DNA of 64,000 nt from Rhizophagus irregularis (Eukaryota > Glomeromycota > Glomeromycetes > Glomerales > Glomeraceae), in the NCBI RefSeq assembly GCF_026210795.1, contig NC_089435.1:1984001-2048000 (forward strand), in the 5' to 3' direction. Under the pieces are notes generated by a model. That model searched no databases and was not told the DNA's origin. It was given only the letters and a program-made list of their open reading frames with translations. Within the stretch, counting starts at the first letter, position 1; each line of letters starts with the position of its first letter. This document shows, piece by piece, positions 34,860 to 46,266 of this stretch. A program made the position numbers and the translations under genes.

Positions 34860-35610
34860 AATCAGATAGTTCACTTTCGTTATCAGAATCTTTAATGTTC
34901 AATGAATTATTTGAATCTGAATTTTGACTTAAACCAAAACCTTCTGTATTTATAACATTTTCAATTTCTTCTTAATTTATATTCTCAATATTTTCATTCC
35001 ATTCCTCATCTTCTGGACTTAATATTTCTCCAATCTTTTCTGAATCATCTGAATTATCATTTTCTTTTTCAACTTCTTCTTCACTTTCTTCAATTTCAAA
35101 TTTCTTTAAATATTCATCCAATATTCTTCTTATTTCTTTTTCTGATTCATTCTTATATTCTTGAAATAACTTTATAAAGTCTGCACTCAAAATGTCAATA
35201 TCTCTATATTCCATACTTATTAATCTTAATAATTCTCCATCAGAAACTTCAATTTCTAAAACTTTGATTGGATTTTTTAACTGTTCTAATCTTTTCTCTA
35301 TTTCTATTTCATCATTCAATTCATTCTCATCTTCCAAATTTTCTAATTCTTTTTCATAACAACTTTTACATATTCTTTCTGCAAATTCTTTATCATATTC
35401 TACTGCTTCTTCTATCAATGTCATTTTATACCATTTTCTAAGTTCTTTAGTTATTTCTTCATCGTCTAATTCTTTAATTGTTATATAGTTCTCCATAAAA
35501 TCTTTAGTTTTCATTATTTCATATTCTACTCCAAAATTTATTATTCGTCTTATTTTTTCAATATCAATTTCGTAACCATTTTTTAACCAATAATCTCCCT
35601 ATATATATTT
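34860..35610 (-). pseudogene. Gag polyprotein N-terminal fragment
   Basis: The open part 34972-35514 (180 residues, MKTKDFMENYITIKELDDEE onward, ending in acidic repeats) and the upstream in-frame YWLKNGYEIDIEKI stretch match the C-terminal third of the plus-strand ORF at 39547-40821. Past its stop, a Ser/Asn-rich stretch leads toward the Gag core. The 5' part is cut off at about 35600, at the IYR-YW point. Confidence 0.65.
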
Positions 35611-37205
35611 GGCAATTCTTTGTCACTAATTAAATTGAAGGCATGTGATTGGTCACGGGAAGGTGTGGAGATTGCGTCGCATCCCCCTTTATCAGCTGAT
35701 TCACCACTATACATATGCGCAGTCTCTGTTATTTGCGCAGTCACTAACAAGATTCATGGCAAGACTCAGTAGTTCAAATCTGGGGGATAATTTTTTTTTA
35801 CATTTTTTTTGATGAGGTCACAAGACACAGGTTCGAATCCAGGAATATTTTTTTACATATATTTTTTTGACATATTTCGCAAGATCACGGGTTCAGATCT
35901 TTAAGCCAAGCGCCAACCCGTATTGGCTTATCAAGAGAAATCATGGCAAAGTATATCAGCTTGAATGTCATTCAAGCCAAACCGAATCAGCTTAAAGGGC
36001 ATTCATACACGTATACTTTTGTTAGTGCATGTAGAGACATGTACATGTGATAAAGTATACGTAAATACGCATAAACAAGCTGAACCAAGCCAGCCAACTG
36101 ATGGAGTCAAATTTTATCACGCGATGTTACACAAATTTCCAAAAAAGGAAATTTTGTTCCTCACGAAAAATTAACTTTTGAGTTACACGAAATTTCCAAA
36201 AAAGGTAATTTCTTTGCAGATCAATTAATTCCGGCCAGAATTAAAGATTTATTAAAGTCTATCATGTGACGTTTACAAATTTTCAAAAAGGAAATTCTTA
36301 TGCAAATCACATTTCAATATTTAACTTTTAACAATACTATATATTCCAATACTATATAACAATATTACAATACTATATTAATAAAAATATAATATTTAAA
36401 ATTCTAATGATACTCTATAATAAATACAATTGATTTTTAATAAACAAAAATAATAAAATACAATATTTAAATTTTAACAATATTTTATAAATAAAATTTC
36501 ATATTTGATTTTTTAATAATACTATTATCAAACTTATATTTCAATTTACTTACCAACAATTTATTACTATTACCAATTAAAGAGCAAATATTAAAAAACA
36601 TATAAATTAGCATTATACCAAACTTTAGATTAATAACAATTTAACTGATACTCCAACAAGTAAAAAACTTTTAAAATTATAAGACTTTCTAGATCAAAAA
36701 TCTAATTTCATTTATCTGATAATAGACATATTACAATATAATTATTTATTACTATCTAACACATAACTTCTTATGTATTAAATAGAAAGAATATTAAGAT
36801 AACGATAATACCTGCAAAATATATTTTCAAAAAATACTCCATCTTACAATTAAATATAAATCCATATTAATAAAATCTTCAGATCTATAAAAATACAATT
36901 AACTCTCAATATAACAAAGTAGATGTCCAAGCTTATCAAACTTTCATTATAAAAAAATTCATTAATACTATATAATAAATTATTTAGTATATTGAAAAAT
37001 TTTAGTATAATGCAGTAAAATAAAGGAAAATTAAAAAATTTATAAAATGTTATGCACTTATACTCAAGAAAACTTCAAACTACTCTTTATATTAAAATTT
37101 ATTTTGCAAAAATCTTTTTTATATTAAAAAAAAAGTTCGTTTTAAAAAAAATTCATTATATTAAATATATAAGATTCAAATCTTTTCTAATATTAATGAT
37201 AAAGC
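35611..37205. other. Repeat-derived non-coding region
   Basis: Holds three GTTCGAATCC-like stretches (about 35778, 35830, 35892) that do not fold as tRNAs, a hairpin with CGTATACTTT / AAAGTATACG arms (36010-36062), and ACAAATTTCCAAAAAAGGAAATT motifs shared with 32870 and 49870. 36300-37200 is featureless AT-rich DNA. Confidence 0.4.
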
Positions 37206-37952
37206 TGTAATAACTGAAAATACGATAATATAAAATAAGGATAAATAATTAGCCGAAGGATAAATGATTAGCCGATGGGTAAATAATTCAGTGTTTGGCA
37301 AATGGTTTGAAATGACCAAATGATTCAAATGAAAAATGACAAATGACATGTCATTTCAATGCTCAAATGACAAATGATCTTGGTCATTTGAATGTAATTT
37401 TGGCCAGCATTATGATTTTTGCCTACACTACATTCATTATTTTTTAATTATAGTCACATGATTATTTATGTGATAAATATTAGCCAATCAAAATCAAATG
37501 ATTGAAATGACCAAATGACAAATGATTATGAATAATGACAAATGATTTCATAAATCATTTAAATGGTCAAATGACCAGGTCATTTCCGAACACTGAAATA
37601 ATTAGCCAATAAAATTATATTTATAGTTTAGTTTAGTGTAACGAGATAGTCATATGATAATAGATCTTCAAATTTTATTAGAAATATTAGAAATATTAGA
37701 AATATTTTTCTTAAAAATGTATAAATACAAGTGGATTTCGATAGGAAATTCCACAGTTCAATTTTTTTGGAAAATAAAAATTTTAATTCGTCTTTAATAA
37801 TAAACTAACACATTCTTTTAGCCTTTTTCTTATGAGTAAAAAGTGCCACATTAATTATTACTTTTAATTAATGGTTTATTAATGTTTTGTAACTAATTTT
37901 TATTTTAAACCAAGCATAGATATTATACGAACTCAACATGTCGGTGGCAACA
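37206..37952 (+). mobile_element. Degenerate LTR, 5' of a Gag ORF
   Basis: Starts about TGTAATAACTGA and shares GGATAAATAATTAGCCGAAGG, then TTTATAGTTTAGTTTAG, GATAGTCATATGATAAT and TGTATAAATACAAGTGG with the LTRs at 30985 and 45835. A 307-bp hAT MITE lies inside. The right end (near GGTGGCAACA) is approximate. Confidence 0.55.
37289..37595. mobile_element. hAT-type MITE with 8-bp target duplication
   Basis: Ends CAGTGTTTGGCAAATG and the complement of CAGTGTTCGGAAATG; flanked by AAATAATT at 37281-37288 and 37596-37603, a perfect 8-bp duplication. Internal AAATGAC/GTCATTT repeats in both orientations. Confidence 0.9.
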
Positions 37953-39186
37953 TACGATATTTTATTTTAATATCCTATGGGCGGCATGTCACATTTTTGG
38001 TGCATACTCGCGAGAAAATAAAAGATTGTTGTCTTCATATAAGATCTAAGTAAGAAATAAAAGAAAAGTATATGAGAAAATAAAAAAAAAAATTTGTGAA
38101 ATTAATAAGAAAAGGATGATATAAGAAATCATCAAAGAAGTAATAGATGATATGAGAAATCATCAAAGAAGTAATAGATAAGGAAGACTTATCTGAAATA
38201 TGAGAAAAGTGTTACTATATATGAAAAAGGATATAGTAAAAGAAAATATATAAGAAAAATTAAAATATTATCGAATGATATACGAGAAATAAGAGAAGGT
38301 AATATTATGAAAAAGGAATATTATGGAATATATGAGAAATGAAAATATACAATATATTGAAAAGTATATATCGAAAGGATGAATGAAATATTCGAGATAA
38401 TAATGAAAAGATTTAAAAAATTGAATGAAAATAAAAATTTATAATGAGAATGAATTTTGTGAATAATAAGAAGTTAATAAATGATTGAAAAATTTGAAAA
38501 GTATTATAAGAAAAGAAAAGTTATTAGTGACAAACCCGTAAACTACTATACTTCTATGAAGAAGGTAAAGGCAAGCCCGGTATAGGTTACTAAATGAAAG
38601 AGAAAATTAAATGATATTGTAAATATAAGAAATATCAAAATGTTGTTATTTGATATATGAAAAATAATTTTATTACAATAAAAGAATGATATGAAAGATT
38701 GCAAAAGATAATAATGAATTATATGAAATAAAATGATGTAATAATGATGTAGTAAAAGAAATTGCGTAAGCATGTTGCGTAAAATAAATAAATAAAATGT
38801 TGTACAAATCACGTGAGTAATGTAAATCACATGATGAAGCGTAGTAAATAAAAGAAATAAGAGAAAGTATAAGTCATGTGATAAGGCGCAGTAAAAGAAA
38901 AATATAGCTGCCCCTTGGGCAGGGGCGACTGATTAATAAAAATACAAATGAATAAGAAAACAATAGAAGAGATAGTTGTATTACCAGGGGTGTTTGTCAA
39001 CAGAAATTTTAGTACGTTGATCGCTTAAAAATCCGTGGCTATCCAATTATAATAAGAAAATATTAATGAATTATAAAATGAAATGCGAGAAATAAAAATA
39101 ATATGAAATAGATTTGAAATAAATATTTTGGAAGTTAATATAAGAAAAAGATTAAAAGTTATTAAAAGTTTAATTTTGTGTATAAA
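37953..39186. other. Retroelement leader, A/G-rich
   Basis: Long untranslated, purine-rich (GAAATAAAAGAAAAG-like) stretch between the LTR and the Gag ORF; contains CTGCCCCTTGGGCAGGGGC near 38909. No gene. Confidence 0.4.
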
Positions 39187-39295
39187 ACTGGGAGAACCCC
39201 AGTATAAATAAGAGCACACTGGGAGGACCCAGTATAAATAAGCCTTTGTTGGTAATCATATTAGTCTGATACTGGGCGGCCCCAGTTATAAATAA
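39187..39295 (+). promoter_or_regulatory. Three hairpin-TATA cassettes
   Basis: ACTGGG-x-CCCAGT hairpins at about 39187-39203, 39218-39232 and 39271-39286, each immediately followed by TATAAATAA. They lie about 250-350 bases upstream of the Gag ORF. They look like a triplicated core promoter; function is inferred only from layout. Confidence 0.5.
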
Positions 39296-39546
39296 TCCCT
39301 AGCTTTGATCACAGTTTATTTGCGCAAGATATAGAAAGTTTATAAATAAAATCGCGATTATAGATTATATTATAGAATGTATAGAGAAATTATAGAATCA
39401 AAGCTGGAACTTTGAAAATATTAGAATTTAAATTGTATTGTAAAGAAGTAAAAGATAAAATAGTAATTTAAATGATGTTAAATTAATGATAAAATTTTAT
39501 AAAATATAAATAAGAGTGAAATTATGAAATGTTTAAATAAATAAAA

Positions 39547-40821
39547 ATGTCTGATATATATGATGAATTAGAAGAGATTAAAAGAAGACATGAAATAGAG
39601 AAACATAATGAATTGAAAGAAGAGTATCAAGTAGATCCTTCATGCCTAAAATGTTATAGTACTGATGAAATAGAAATAGGAGATTGGTTTAAAAGATTTT
39701 GGAAAATTTTTCAAAAAGTAATACTAGAAGCAATGAGTTATAATAGAAATACATATACAAAATTAATGGAATATATAATATTGACAAAAAAGGAGGAAGA
39801 AGAAAGTTATCCATCCAGTAAAAAGAAAAGAAATAAAGAATTTGAGAAAATAAGAAAAGAAGGAGAAAAACTGTTAGATATAGTCGTAAGGTCAATTAGG
39901 TATAGAAATAAATCAGATTATAAAAAAATAGGAATTATATCGGTAATAAAAGTGATATGTGAACATTATATACTTAGTGAAGATAATGAGTATATATTAG
40001 ATGATCAAACAGAAGGGAATTTGTTAGGGAATAAAGAATTGTTAACATATAGATATATTATAGAAGATGATGAATTAGATATAAGATTTGCAAAATTTGA
40101 AGAATGGTTAGAAGAAATAGAATCAGTAACTATTAAGAATAAAGGATATGGTACTATGAGAAATTTTAAAGAAATATTACATTTAAAAGAAAATATTGCA
40201 GAAGAAGAAAATAGAGAGAAAATCAAGAAGTTTCAGAAAAGTATAACATATCAATGGTGGGATGGAAATAAATATCCAAAACCATGGATGAACGATGATT
40301 TAACAAATAAGATAATAGAGAAAATTGTAGAAACAAAAGGTTTTGTTGAAGAACAGAGTGACGTAGGAGAACTAGAAAGTTCAGATGATTTAGGAGAATC
40401 AAGTTCAAATGAAGGAGATGAACATATTGAAAGAATATACAGAAATTATTGGTTAGAAAACGGTTATGAAATTGATATTGAAGAAATAAGACGAATAATA
40501 AATTTCAGAGTGGAACATGAAATAATGAAAACTAAGGATTTTATGGAGAGCTATATGAAAATTAAGGAATTAGATGATGAAGAAATAATTGGAGAACTTA
40601 GAAGATGGTATACTATGAATGCCACAGAATGTCCGTTATGTAACAAAATGATACTGAAGAAAGAAGCAGTAAAATACAACAAAGAATTTACAGGAGAAAT
40701 ATGTAAAAGTTGTTCTGAGAGAGAGGAAAATGATGTTAGTGAAACAGAACTAAGAGTAAAAAGAATACAGAAAATATGTGAAGGAGCAGAAGTTGAAGTA
40801 ATGGAAGGAGAAATATTATGA
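39547..40821 (+). CDS. Retroelement Gag-polyprotein N-terminal ORF
   Basis: A 424-residue open frame, charged and Glu/Lys-rich (MSDIYDELEEIKRRHEIEK at the start). It has two CX2C pairs: CPLCNKM near residue 359 and CKSCSE near 386. I do not recognise a named domain. It is assigned to a retroelement because its C-terminal third matches the fragment at 34972-35600 that leads into a Gag core with zinc knuckle, because an LTR lies upstream, and because a second, decayed copy lies inverted at 42372-43689 with close to 90% residue identity where readable. Homology ends at about 40820, where Helitron helicase sequence begins, so the downstream Gag-Pol is missing. It is open by length but truncated. 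Confidence 0.6.
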   Translation: MSDIYDELEEIKRRHEIEKHNELKEEYQVDPSCLKCYSTDEIEIGDWFKRFWKIFQKVILEAMSYNRNTYTKLMEYIILTKKEEEESYPSSKKKRNKEFEKIRKEGEKLLDIVVRSIRYRNKSDYKKIGIISVIKVICEHYILSEDNEYILDDQTEGNLLGNKELLTYRYIIEDDELDIRFAKFEEWLEEIESVTIKNKGYGTMRNFKEILHLKENIAEEENREKIKKFQKSITYQWWDGNKYPKPWMNDDLTNKIIEKIVETKGFVEEQSDVGELESSDDLGESSSNEGDEHIERIYRNYWLENGYEIDIEEIRRIINFRVEHEIMKTKDFMESYMKIKELDDEEIIGELRRWYTMNATECPLCNKMILKKEAVKYNKEFTGEICKSCSEREENDVSETELRVKRIQKICEGAEVEVMEGEIL

Positions 40822-41375
40822 ATGATAAATATGCATATTCAGTTGAAGATGAAAATTCAGTTTATGAAAATCTTTATTCTGTAGAATTTTTAAATACTTT
40901 AACACCAAATGGAACTCCTCCTCACAGATTGGTTCTTAAAATTGGAGTACCTATAATATTATTAAGAAATATTAGCCCAATTGAAGGACTTTGCAATGGT
41001 ACTTGACTTATAGTTAGAAGATTTCAACGTCATGTAATAGATGCTGAAATTATAACTGGCTCCCACCTTGGAAAAAGAGTTTTTATTCCTCGAATCAGAA
41101 TAGCACCATCAGATGCTGATCTGCCATTCCAATTAATTCGCCGCCAATTTCCAATTTGCTTAGCTTTTGCCATGACAATTAATAAAGCTCAAGGACAGAC
41201 CATTCCATATATAGGATTGGATTTACACAATCCTGTATTTACACATGGCCAATTATATGTAGCTTTATCAAGAGTTCAATCAAAAGATAATATTATAATC
41301 TTGGTAAATAATATTTGTAATGATAATAGACCAGGAGTTTACACAAAAAATATTGTATATAGAGAAATTCTTTAA
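40818..41375 (+). pseudogene. Helitron PIF1-type helicase C-terminal fragment
   Basis: Frame at 40818-41006 (LTPNGTPPHRLVLKIGVPII, then LLRNISPIEGLCNGT) stops at TGA 41004-41006, but the same frame continues (LIVRRFQRHVIDAEI, ITGSHLGKRVFIPRI, FAMTINKAQGQTI, FTHGQLYVALSRV) to 41375. These are the last motifs of the PIF1-like helicase at the C-terminus of Helitron Rep-helicase proteins, which unwind DNA in rolling-circle transposition. The Rep part and the ATPase motifs are absent. The ATG at 40818 overlaps the Gag stop only by chance of the junction. Confidence 0.82.
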
Positions 41376-41523
41376 TATTAATATGTATTCAATTAAAAAA
41401 TAATATTAAAATTTTACTAAAATTATTTATATTAATAGATCAGGTATATATAAAAATTCTATTTATAAAATAAAAAGTATATATTTGATATAATTTATAA
41501 AATATTATTTGCATTACCATTAG

Positions 41524-41595
41524 TATAATTTATTATGCAAAATATTATCTGAACTGCAAAACAGTTCAGATGATATTTTGCATAATACATTATAC
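41524..41595. repeat. Perfect-stem hairpin downstream of the helicase
   Basis: About 33-base arms (TATTATGCAAAATATTATCT... paired with ...TGATATTTTGCATAATA) around a CAAAA loop, about 150 bases after the helicase stop. It may be a terminator-like or element-end structure. Confidence 0.55.
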
Positions 41596-41641
41596 CAATA
41601 AAAATTAATTTCACTAATTATATTAGTAGGTAATATCAAAT

Positions 41642-42090
41642 ATGGTAAAAATTAGAATTAAAATTAAGTTTAAAGTTAAGTTTAGAGTTAGAGTTAAGGT
41701 TAAGGTTATGGTTAGGGTTAGGATAGGACCCCGAAAAATACATATGGAAGTCATAAATAATCGGCAAGATTTTGGCCTAAAATAAGCAACTTTTCAGGGC
41801 CGGAATTATGATAATGCTAGCCTGTATCAAAATGGACAATAAAATTTAGGCCAGCATTATCTAAAAAAGGCAAGATTTTCATGAAAATTTAGGTTCTTTT
41901 TAAGCAAACTCAAATGTGACCTTTTTATGTATTTTTTGGGGTCCTATTAGAATTAGGGTTAGGATTAGGTTAGGATTAGGTTAGGATAAGAGTTAGGATT
42001 AGGGTTAGGGTTAGGGTTAGGTTAAGTTGAAATTAGAATTAGAATGATAGTTAGGGTTAGGATTAGATTAGAGTTTTTGTTAGAACTAGG
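41642..42090 (+). repeat. Telomere-like TTAGGG tract, split by a MITE
   Basis: 41642-41725 shades from GTTAAG/GTTTAGAGTTAG variants into GGTTAGGGTTAGG; 41945-42090 holds further (T)TAGG and GGGTTAGGGTTAGGGTTAG repeats. Together they form an interstitial telomere-like tract of degenerate TTAGGG, cut by the element at 41726-41944. Confidence 0.75.
41726..41944. mobile_element. 219-bp MITE inside the telomere-like tract
   Basis: Ends GGACCCCGAAAAATACATA and the complement of GGACCCCAAAAAATACATA, flanked by TA at 41724-41725 and 41945-41946. No coding content. Confidence 0.85.
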
Positions 42091-42352
42091 GAAGGTACGT
42101 AGTTACCAAGTTTAGGGTGAAAGTAATATGATTAGAATTAAATAATATTAAATTTATATAATAAAAAAAAACAATAAAATTCACAGTTCCAAATAATATT
42201 TTTATACTTATATGAAAATAATACTAAATTTATTTGAATTTAAAAAAATATTCTTATAATTTATTTATAATAAAATATCTAATTTAACTTTATAATTATT
42301 TATTATAAACCAAACCTCAAAATTTCATCAACGTTGACAAACCTGATGCAAT

Positions 42353-42371
42353 GCCCGGGCCTACGGGCTAG
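42353..42371 (+). mobile_element. Helitron 3' end
   Basis: A GC-rich hairpin (GCCCG-GGCCTA-CGGGC) ending in CTAG, followed by T at 42372: the classic Helitron CTRR|T terminus. The next base resumes the inverted Gag copy at exactly the point where the intact homologue reads AATAA|TTTCT, fitting insertion between A and T. The helicase fragment at 40818-41375 lies in the same orientation upstream. Confidence 0.75.
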
Positions 42372-43689
42372 TTTCTATATATTTTCTCTATATATTTGTT
42401 TCCTTCATTTGAACTTGACTCTCCCATGTCATCTGAACTTTCTAGTTCTCCTACATCACTATATTCTTCAACAAAACCTTTTGTTTCTACAATTTTCTCT
42501 ATTATCTTATCTGTCACATCATCATTTATCCATGGTTTTGGGTAATTATTTCCATCCCACCTAGGGATGGCAACGGTCGGTCATGGTCGGTCATCGGTCG
42601 GTCATAACCGGTCAAGAACCTTTGACCGACCGACTGACCGTTGACCGACTGGTCTAACTGACCAGTTAACCGACCGTTTGACCGACCGGTTAACCGATCC
42701 TGAAAATGTTTGCGAAACGTAATTTAATTGAAATACTTAATAAAAAACATTTTCGCAACATTTTCTATTAAAATAATTAAAAAAATGTTTGTGAAACATT
42801 TTTTTTATTAAATTACGTTTCACAAACGTTTTTAGGATCGGTTAAACGGTCGGTCAAATGGTCGGTTAACCGGTCGGTCAGACGGTCGGTCAAATGGTCG
42901 GTCAGAGGTCTTTGACCGACCGATATCAGTCACGGTCATGACCAGTCATAACCGGTTAATGACCGTGACCATTGCCATCCCTAATCCCACCATTGATATG
43001 TTATACTTTTCTGAAACTTTTTAACTTCCTCTCTATTTTCTTCTTCTGCTATATTTTCTTCCAAATGTAATATCTTTTTAAAATATCTCATAGTACTATA
43101 TCCTTTTTTCTTGATAGTTATTGATTCTATTTCTTCTAACCATTCTTCAAATTTTGCAAGTCTTATATCTAATTCATCATCTTCTATGATATATCTATAT
43201 GTCAACAATTCTTTATTCGCTAATAAATTCTCCTCTTTTTGATCATCTAATATGAACTCATTATCTTCACTAAGTATATAATGTTCACATATCACTTTTA
43301 TTACTGATATAATTCCTATTTTTCTATAATCTGATTTATTTCTATACCTAATTGACCTTACAACTATATCCAACAGTTTTTCTCCTTCTTTTCTCATTTT
43401 CTCAAATTTTCTATTTCTTTTCTTTTTACTAGATGGATAACTTTCTTCTCCATCCTTTCTTGACAATATTATGTATTCCATTAATTTTGCATATGTGTTT
43501 TTATTATAACTCATTGCTTCCAGTATTACCTTTTGAAAAATTTTCCAAAATCTTTTAAACCAATCTCCTATCTCTATTTCATCAGTACTATAACATTTTA
43601 GACATAATAGAATATCAAGTAGACCCTTCGTGTTTCTCTATTTCATGTCTATTCTTAATCTCTTCTAATTCATCATATATATCAGACAT
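42372..43689 (-). pseudogene. Second Gag N-terminal copy, inverted and broken
   Basis: Starts at ATG 43687-43689 (MSDIYDELEEIKNRHEIEKH) but soon stops; the main open part is 42981-43514 (KLMEYIILSRKDGEESYPSS to KSITYQWWD). It resumes beyond a 422-bp MITE as GNNYPKPWINDD and ends at the Helitron terminus at IYRN. It is the inverted relative of 39547-40445. Confidence 0.8.
42562..42983. mobile_element. hAT-type MITE with 8-bp target duplication in Gag
   Basis: Ends TAGGGATGGCAACGGTC / GACCATTGCCATCCCTA; flanked by ATCCCACC at 42554-42561 and 42984-42991, a perfect 8-bp duplication. Body made of GGTCGGTCA-type repeats in both orientations. It splits the Gag codons TYQWWD/GNNYP. Confidence 0.93.
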
Positions 43690-44111
43690 TTTAACTTATT
43701 TTATTTACTTATTTACTTGCAAAATGATTTCATTTCATATTTTTAGTTTATTTATATTTTTATTCATATAGTAATTATTCATTTATTATTTCAATCTTTA
43801 TTTCTTTATATTTTTGTGTATGTAACTTCCTATTACATTTTTTTATTACATCTTTTATTACAGCACATTCTATTACTCATACTTAATATTTTTTAACTTT
43901 ATTAATCTTCAATTAGTTTAATGTCTTTTCAGACAACTACTTGTCCTTTAATTCTTATTATCTAAATATTTCTCAATTAGCCTATATTCCAATCTTAACC
44001 ACTTAATTTCATTACATTTATTACCCTTCTTATAATAACTTTTTATTTCAATCATTATCTTTTAACATTTTTTAGACACTTATTTTATCCTTTAGCGTTC
44101 TTCTTACTTTT
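43690..44111. other. Leader-like non-coding stretch
   Basis: T-rich on plus (A-rich on minus), probably leader of the minus-strand Gag copy. Nothing else seen. Confidence 0.35.
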
Positions 44112-45772
44112 TCAATTTTTATATTCTGTCTGTTCATATATTTTCTGATTATTCCTATATGCAGTTATTTTACATTCTCCCATTTGTGAAATATTCATAT
44201 CTTTGTGTTCACATCTTTCTTCATATTCATTAAGATATTTCATTCCTTTCTGAAAGTACTCATTACATAACATTTCTATTTTATTTCTTAAACTTTCTTC
44301 ACTTTCCTCTCTAACTTCGAAATAATTAATTTCTTCTAATGTTACCTCTTCTATTTTCTTACAATATTTACATTTTACTTTACTGTTTATTCTGATAAAA
44401 CCTTTTCCTAATATATTTTCAAACATTGTTGTTCCAGTTCTTATTTTATTTCTTGTTCAGAACTTGCTATTTGATTTATTATTATTTCATTTTTGTCATT
44501 ATTATTCATTTTCCTTTACTTTTATAATAATCAGTCACTCAACTTCTATTATTACTTGAATATTTATCAATTATTCTAAATTTCAAATTCAACCATTTAA
44601 TCTCATTTTTATTCCAATTTACAATACACATTCCTTCATTCTCAAGCCATTGCAATGCATTTCCTAATAGGTGTGTCTTTGCGATTTCAAATATTCTTTT
44701 ATCGTCTTTAATTCCTATCTTTGACAAATATTTTTCTACTTGATTTGTCCATTCTTTTGGATCTTCTCCTATTTCACCATAAAATATTGGTATCTCCATT
44801 TTAATCTTTTGTACTATTTCTTAAAATATATATACCTCATATTCTTTTTATAGTACAAATTTACCCTTTTTATAATTTCATTTTAAATCTTTAATCCCTA
44901 TCTTTCTATCATACTATTTTTTTCTTCTTCTATTTCATTTACTTGTCTCATTAATTCATCAACTTCACCTTTCTTTTCTTTAAGGTTTATTATTGTATTC
45001 ATGCTGGTATTTTTCATCCTATTTATTTTACTTCTTCCTCCTATTTCCTTAAATAATTTGTAAACTCTTTCAGATCTTTCAATCTTACTTTGTATCACTT
45101 TTCTGATAAATCCTTTTAGTCTTTTCGTTAACTCATTATACATCTTAGTTCTTATTGACTTTTCTTTTATTTCTAATTTATTTCTTTCTTCTTCAACTTT
45201 GTTTCTAACAGCTTTTCCTACATTATACCAACATTTTATTGCTTCTTGTTCCGCTTTTATTGCCTTAGTAAACAATCTTTCTAACATCACCTCTTGATCA
45301 TTTTCTTCACTTTCTAGTGATTCTTCTACTGTTGATACACTAAGGTCTTTTAATAATTCATAAAATGCTTTTGATCTTTCCATTACTACTTCTTTTCAAT
45401 TTCTTCTTTATTTATCCCTGATCTATATTCTTCACTACTAGTATCATCTTCATTATTTGTTACATTTTCTTTGTGATTACTGTCATCATTTTCTCTAATA
45501 TCTTTGTCAGTATCCATTTCTCCTTCGTTACTATAAATATTATTATTACTTACTTCAACTTTATTATTTACTTCTTTTATTATTTCTTCGACTTTTCCTA
45601 TTCGCATTCTTTCTTATTAATTTCTTTTATTATTATTTCATATGTAATATGCCATTTTTCAATTATTACATCCTTTTCATTATAAATATCTATTTTAATA
45701 TTATCTTCTGTACTTAACTTATCTTTAATTCTCTCTAATTTTTCTTTCGGTAATTTAAATTTCAATTGCATA
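44112..45772 (-). pseudogene. Second-type retroelement Gag region, broken
   Basis: Minus-strand fragments in order: MQLKFKLPKEKLERIKDKL from about 45770 to a stop near 45608; 45386-45607 (acidic, Asn-rich); 44898-45383 (coiled-coil-like, Lys/Glu-rich); 44539-44799 (MEIPIFYGEIGEDPKEWTNQ, THLLGNALQWLEN: a Gag capsid-type core); 44112-44426 (two CX2C pairs, CKYCKK and later C residues). Separated by stops and shifts. The Gag-core likeness is the main clue; the others are placed by position. Confidence 0.6.
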
Positions 45773-45834
45773 TTTCATGGCTTTTACTTGTATTTTTATT
45801 TTTGTTAATTATATACCAGAATTTTATTTTATTA

Positions 45835-46266
45835 TTTTAATATTTATAGTTTAGTTTAGTCATGAGATAGTCATATGATAATATACCTTTTATTTTCTTA
45901 GTATTTTCTTAAATTTTTATTAGAAAAAGTTAGTAGATATTAGAAATGATTTTCTTAAAATGTATAAATACAAGTGGAATTCATTAGGAATTCTGCAGTC
46001 ATAAAAATTTGACTCATAATAATAAGAAGAAAAATTAATTATTAAAAGTTATTTTGAATATGCTCATTGTATGCTTGAGAATTAATAGTTTAATTATTAT
46101 ATGAAGTTTATTTAAAATGAGAGAACTCTCGCAGTTTGAAAGTGAAATTTATGAGATTATAAAAGAAAGAGAATGAGAAGTTAATAGAATATAAAATCTA
46201 AACTAAGCATAATATTGAACTGAGTATAAGTATTAATCTGCCGATATGTGGCAGGTATCGGTGACA
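45835..46266 (+). mobile_element. Truncated LTR
   Basis: Matches the inner and right parts of the solo LTR at 30985 (TTTATAGTTTAGTTTAG, TGTATAAATACAAGTGG, GAGAGAACTCTCGCAGTT, ending GGTATCGGTGACA). The left end is missing. It directly abuts the MITE at 46267. Confidence 0.65.

Noticed and set aside
35778-35900. GTTCGAATCC-like stretches suggesting tRNA T-arms
   Set aside because: No acceptor stem, D-arm or anticodon arm could be placed at the right spacing around any of the three; they look like short repeats or SINE-like debris at most.
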